21,313 nucleotides of DNA from Plantago elongata (lineage: Eukaryota > Streptophyta > Magnoliopsida > Lamiales > Plantaginaceae): NCBI GenBank assembly GCA_036897095.1, contig JAYMSP010003062.1:1-21313 (forward strand), in the 5' to 3' direction. A program made the position numbers and the translations under genes. The notes under the pieces were generated by a model. That model made no database searches. It had not been told where the DNA came from and was given only the letters and a program-made list of their open reading frames with translations. Positions 17,601 through 21,313 of the stretch are shown piece by piece. The first letter of the stretch is position 1; the number at the start of each line of letters is the position of its first letter.

Positions 17601-20600
17601 TTTTCAGACGAATGGAATCAGATGTGGTATGCCATAGCCATATTATTCTCCATATTCTTTGTTTTGTTGTTGGGTGGATTAGCCAAATGTTGATTTCATT
17701 GGTCTGAGGGTAATTGAGAACTTCTGATTCAGATGTCTTCCAATGTTCCTGGATCAAAAGTACCTTCTGAAGATGGGTCAAAGCTGGTTGAAGAGGTGTC
17801 AACCAGTGATCAAAATGAGTCAGGAGTGACTCTGGGATCTGCTGAAGAAATTCAAAATCTTGTTGGTGGCACTGACATAAAGGTATGTTGCTCCTCATTT
17901 TCATGATGCTGCTTTAACTTAAGTGTTCTTTCTTACTTCACAAATTTGTCATTGGCTTTTGCCATCTCTGAGTTCTACCGGATATGCTTTATTGAGATTC
18001 AAAAGTTGACTCAATATCCTTTTCTATACAGGGTTTGGAGGCCGTTCTTGAGAAGGCTGTGAACCTTGAGGATGGTGGAAAGATCACTAGGTATATCTAC
18101 ATTTATAGTTAATTTAAAACTTGTGCAGTTTGGTTCTGAATCAATGGACAATCTAGTGTGTGTTTTCTTTACTCTGAAGTCTGAACACCATCTTCTTACA
18201 TGGGGGGAAGGATTCAGAAGTATTGGGAGTTGTTAACATCTTGTGTCAATGTTAACCAAAAATGTATCATATTGATGCATTGCCCATTTAAATTCTGTCT
18301 TTCATTGGCAACTTTACCTTGCTTATTGTTCCAGAGGGATGAGCCCTGATAGCATGAGCGTTGGTGAACGAGATGCTCTACTTCTTTTCCGCACTCTCTG
18401 CAAGGTTTGTATCATGGAGCTTCTGTGAATTCGTTTTCTGCATTTCTTTAGATGACCCATTTGATCTTTCATCTTATGTGGCTGTAGATGGGCATGAAGG
18501 AGGATAAAGATGAAGTTACTGTGAAAACTCGTATCTTGTCTCTGGAGCTATTGCAGGTTAGATATGAAGTTTCTTGTCCTCTTTGCTATAAGTGAAGCTG
18601 TAATAGCTAATTTCATTCTCATACATAGAATATAGTAGAATTCCAAAGTTTGCATTTCGATGTGTAGATGAAATAAAACCGACCTTGTTTTAAAGGCTGG
18701 TGTTGAGATGCATATTCTCCTTTAAAAGAAAACATGGTTTGTCAATTCAAATTGTATTCTGAACTTATTGATCATATTTTACGATGTCTTGACAGGGTTT
18801 ACTGGAAGGAGTTAGTCACTCATTCACCAAGAATTTTCAATTTATTGATTCGGTTAAAGCTCACCTTTCATATGCACTATTGCGGGCTTCAATTTCCCCA
18901 TCTCCTGTTATATTCCAGGTATATCTATTTTTCCCAGTCCACTTTCAGTAACGGTAAACCTGCTGCGGTCGTAGTATTGCGAGTTATTTATTATTTTTAT
19001 GCCTTTGGCAGTATGGAACAGGTATTTTCTCTGTGCTGTTGCTGCGGTTTAGGGAAAGTCTAAAGGTAAAGATTCATCTTTCTGTATGAATAGAACGATT
19101 ATTATACTCAGCCAAGCTGACTGTAAATTACTGTCCAGGTTGAAATCGGACTGTTCTTTCCTGTGATTGCTCTGCGGGCATTAGACGGATCGGATCTTAC
19201 CCAAAAATTAAGCGCTCTTCGGTAAGTTATTTTTCTTAGTAAGCATATTTATCTTTCAATGTCATCAGCTTGTTTTGGATTTTATACTCCTCCCATCCTG
19301 AACAAGAGACTGTTCAATTTGACTCCTTAATACTCTTGGATAATGTTAGTTTCTATAATTCTGGTTTTGGTTGGTGATTTTCATTGGCAGAATGCTAGAG
19401 AAGGTCTGCAAGGATCCTCAATTGCTTGTTGACATATATGTGAATTACGACTGTGATCTTAAAGCTCCCAACTTTTTTGAGAAAATGGTAAGCTCAATGT
19501 TAATTAAGTTTATTCCCTGATTATATGTCTAATAATACTTGTATAATGTGTCGTTATTTAGGTATCCGCATTGTCTAAAATTGCTCAAGGCATTCAAAAT
19601 GTGGATCCAAAGTCTGTTACTGCATCCCAGATGGGATCTATTAAGACATCATCTCTTCAGGTATAGAAATCTCTGCATTTCCGTCACCCACATTTTTCTT
19701 GTTTTGTTAAAGAACTTCTGAAAAAATCACTTAATCAAGTTAATTGAACGAGTGTGTTCCTTTACTTGGTCAGGGTCTTGTGAATGTGATCAAGTCACTT
19801 GTAGTTTGGGAGACTACTCATAGAGAATCACAGAAGCAAAATAAAAGTAGCGAATCCACTGAAGATGAGGTTTCACCTATTGATATGGATGAAATAAAGA
19901 GCGGGGAAGATTCACCAAGCAACTTTGAGAAGTTGAAGGCTCATAAATCCACCATTGAAGCAGTTGTCTCTGAGGTGCGTGGAACTGATATTATGGCATA
20001 TGGTCGGCATTCCTGGAAACTAGATGTTTTCTTCTTAGCTTCTCTGGGTAGTCTATTGATAATTTTTGCATTGCTGGGATTTTAACTGTCTAAAAAATCA
20101 CAGTTCAACCGGCAACCGAAAAAGGGCATAGAGCATTTGATATCCAGTCGATTGGTCGAGAATACTCCAGCTTCAGTTGCTCATTTTCTTCGAAACACCC
20201 CCAACCTAGACAAGGTGGATACTGTTTAAAATTTGCCTTATATTCTTTAAGTTGGGAAATTTATCTCACTGATACAATTCCAGGCAATGCTTGGCGACTA
20301 TTTGGGACAACATGAGGAGTTTCCTCTTGCTGTCATGCATGCATATGTCGATTCCATGAATTTCTCTGGGATGAAGTTTGATGTTGCAATCCGTGAATTC
20401 CTGAAAGGGTTTCGACTTCCAGGAGAAGCTCAGAAAATAGATCGCATTATGGAAAAATTTGCAGAACGGTAAGTACTTTATTCTGCTTTATCTGCGTGTA
20501 GTTAATAAGATTATGCACTTGTACTGGCTAATAGCAGAAAGATTCTTGTTGGCTTTGAAGTATATATTTTTGCATGCTCAAATTTTTTTCCCCATCTTTC

Positions 20601-21230
20601 CTTTTGCAGCTATTGTGCAGATAATCCTGGTCTATTCAAGAAAGCAGACACAGCTTATGTCCTTGCCTATGCAGTTATAATGTTGAATACTGATGCTCAT
20701 AATCCAATGGTGTGGCCGAAAATGTCCAAAACTGATTTTGTACGTATCAACGCCACAAATGACGAGGATGAATCTGCTCCCCAGGAACTCTTGGAGGAGA
20801 TCTATGATTCAATTGTGAAAGAAGAGATAAAAATGAAAGATGATCCTGCTGGACTTTTGGGTAGTAAACAAAAACCCGAAGTGGAGGAGAGAGGGCTTGT
20901 CAGTATTCTTAATCTGGCTCTACCCAAAACAAGCCCCTCAACTGATTCGAAGTCTGAGATTGAGGCAATTATCAAACAAACGCGGGCTCTAATCAAGGAT
21001 CAAGGTGGCAAAAGAGGTGTCTTCTACACTTCCCACAGGGTTGAACTCATACGACCTATGGTGGAAGCTGTGGGATGGCCATTGCTTGCTACTTTTTCTG
21101 TTACCATGGGTGAATTAGACAACAAACCAAGGATTTCTCTTTGCATGGAAGGTTTTAAAGATGGCATACACATAACACATGTTCTCAGGATGGACACTAT
21201 GCGCTACGCATTTCTCACCTCGTTAATAAG
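14614..21230 (+). CDS. BIG5: BIG5-type ARF guanine-nucleotide exchange factor (Sec7 family), partial, 20 exons
   Basis: Activates ARF GTPases at the trans-Golgi/early endosome; Arabidopsis BIG5 (MIN7/BEN1) acts in PIN recycling and immunity. Phase-consistent GT/AG exons: 14614-14728, 15691-15766, 16212-16452, 16814-16935, 17019-17077, 17408-17465, 17542-17626, 17733-17882, 18032-18090, 18335-18404, 18488-18556, 18796-18918, 19012-19065, 19139-19221, 19391-19487, 19562-19660, 19774-19974, 20104-20214, 20284-20468, 20610-21230. They encode 892 residues plus two bases, about half the family length, so the 3' half lies beyond the window. The DCB region is N-terminal, starting with a GGFVTRAF motif that separates BIG5 from BIG1-4. 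The HUS box NYDCD is at residues 473-477, an acidic linker follows in exon 17, and Sec7 starts near residue 588. The exon 2 donor (AAAG/GTCTTC) is weak. Exon boundaries were read by eye. Confidence 0.9.
15985..16057 (+). repeat. Trinucleotide microsatellite in intron 2 of the BIG5-type gene
   Basis: A compound run changes from AAT/AAC-type triplets (AATAATAATAGTAATAATAA) into CAA/ACA/CAC triplets before the intron's T-rich end. It is noncoding. Length variation between individuals is expected but not shown here. Confidence 0.85.
20104..20815 (+). other. Sec7 catalytic domain of the BIG5-type ARF-GEF
   Basis: Spread over three exons (20104-20214, 20284-20468, from 20610). The FRLPGE motif carries the catalytic glutamate finger, Glu672, encoded at 20425-20427, which displaces Mg and GDP from ARF. 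The second conserved stretch, [12 protein letters not shown], forms the ARF groove. At the four positions known from ARNO/Sec7 work to set brefeldin A sensitivity, this protein has Tyr706, Ala707, Asp714 and Met724, three of the four sensitive-type residues. The domain appears intact and should be active. Confidence 0.88.
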
Positions 21231-21259
21231 GTATTTCTATATCCAGTATCAACTTTGTT

Positions 21260-21313
21260 CCCCCCCCCCCCCCCCCCAAAAAAAAAAAACACCCCTTTTC
21301 TATTTTTTTTTTT
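21260..21313 (+). repeat. Homopolymer tract at the window end (18 C, 12 A, then T run)
   Basis: C fills 21260-21277, A fills 21278-21289, and T fills 21303-21313. It lies 29 bp after the exon 20 donor, in the next intron of the BIG5-type gene. Such stacked homopolymers are uncommon in plant introns and typical of low-quality assembly ends, so the true length is unreliable. Confidence 0.85.

Noticed and set aside
17509..17904. 131-codon minus-strand frame
   Set aside because: It is antisense to exons 7 and 8 of the BIG5-type gene and crosses their introns.
19744..20085. 113-codon frame with a hydrophobic C-terminus, looking like a small membrane protein
   Set aside because: Most of it is exon 17 of the BIG5-type gene; the hydrophobic end is intron read-through, and the 5' end is intron as well.

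Overview
The window reads as nuclear DNA of a flowering plant. It has AT-rich intergenic sequence, short GT/AG introns, a P-class pentatricopeptide (PPR) gene, a plant BIG-type ARF guanine-nucleotide exchange factor, an eight-cysteine lipid-transfer protein, and Ty3, LINE, Stowaway-like and Tourist-like transposon debris. A eudicot is likely; nothing seen fixes the family.

Region by region. 1 to about 2400 is a decayed Ty3-type retrotransposon (gag, zinc knuckle, protease, reverse transcriptase) with stops, frameshifts and a damaged RT active site. It abuts a 5'-truncated LINE-type RNase H tail ending in an A run (about 2400-2985). 3003-4408 is a Stowaway-like MITE (CTCCCTCCGTCCC ends, TA duplication) split by a Russian-doll cluster of about eight copies of one Tourist-like MITE. 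Several of these are inserted into each other at TTA/TAA trinucleotides. 4411-7589 is AT-rich and apparently gene-free, with a SINE-like tRNA promoter and one outlying relative of the clustered MITE. 7590-8180 (minus) is a two-exon gene for a GPI-anchored lipid-transfer protein; its second exon encodes the anchor signal. 8264-11059 has no supported gene. 11060-13255 (minus) is an intron-free PPR gene of 731 codons. About 1 kb separates it from the divergent BIG5-type ARF-GEF gene (plus; 5'UTR intron, ATG at 14614). Twenty coding exons of that gene are visible, through the Sec7 domain, before the window ends in low-complexity sequence.

The three host genes do not form a pathway. The lipid-transfer protein acts at the cell surface, the PPR protein probably in mitochondria or plastids, and the ARF-GEF at the trans-Golgi/early endosome. 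The PPR and ARF-GEF genes are head to head and could share promoter sequence. No wholly new system was found. The most unusual structure is the self-nested MITE cluster. The least obvious gene-level result is the lipid-transfer protein's second exon, which gives the protein a GPI-anchor signal.
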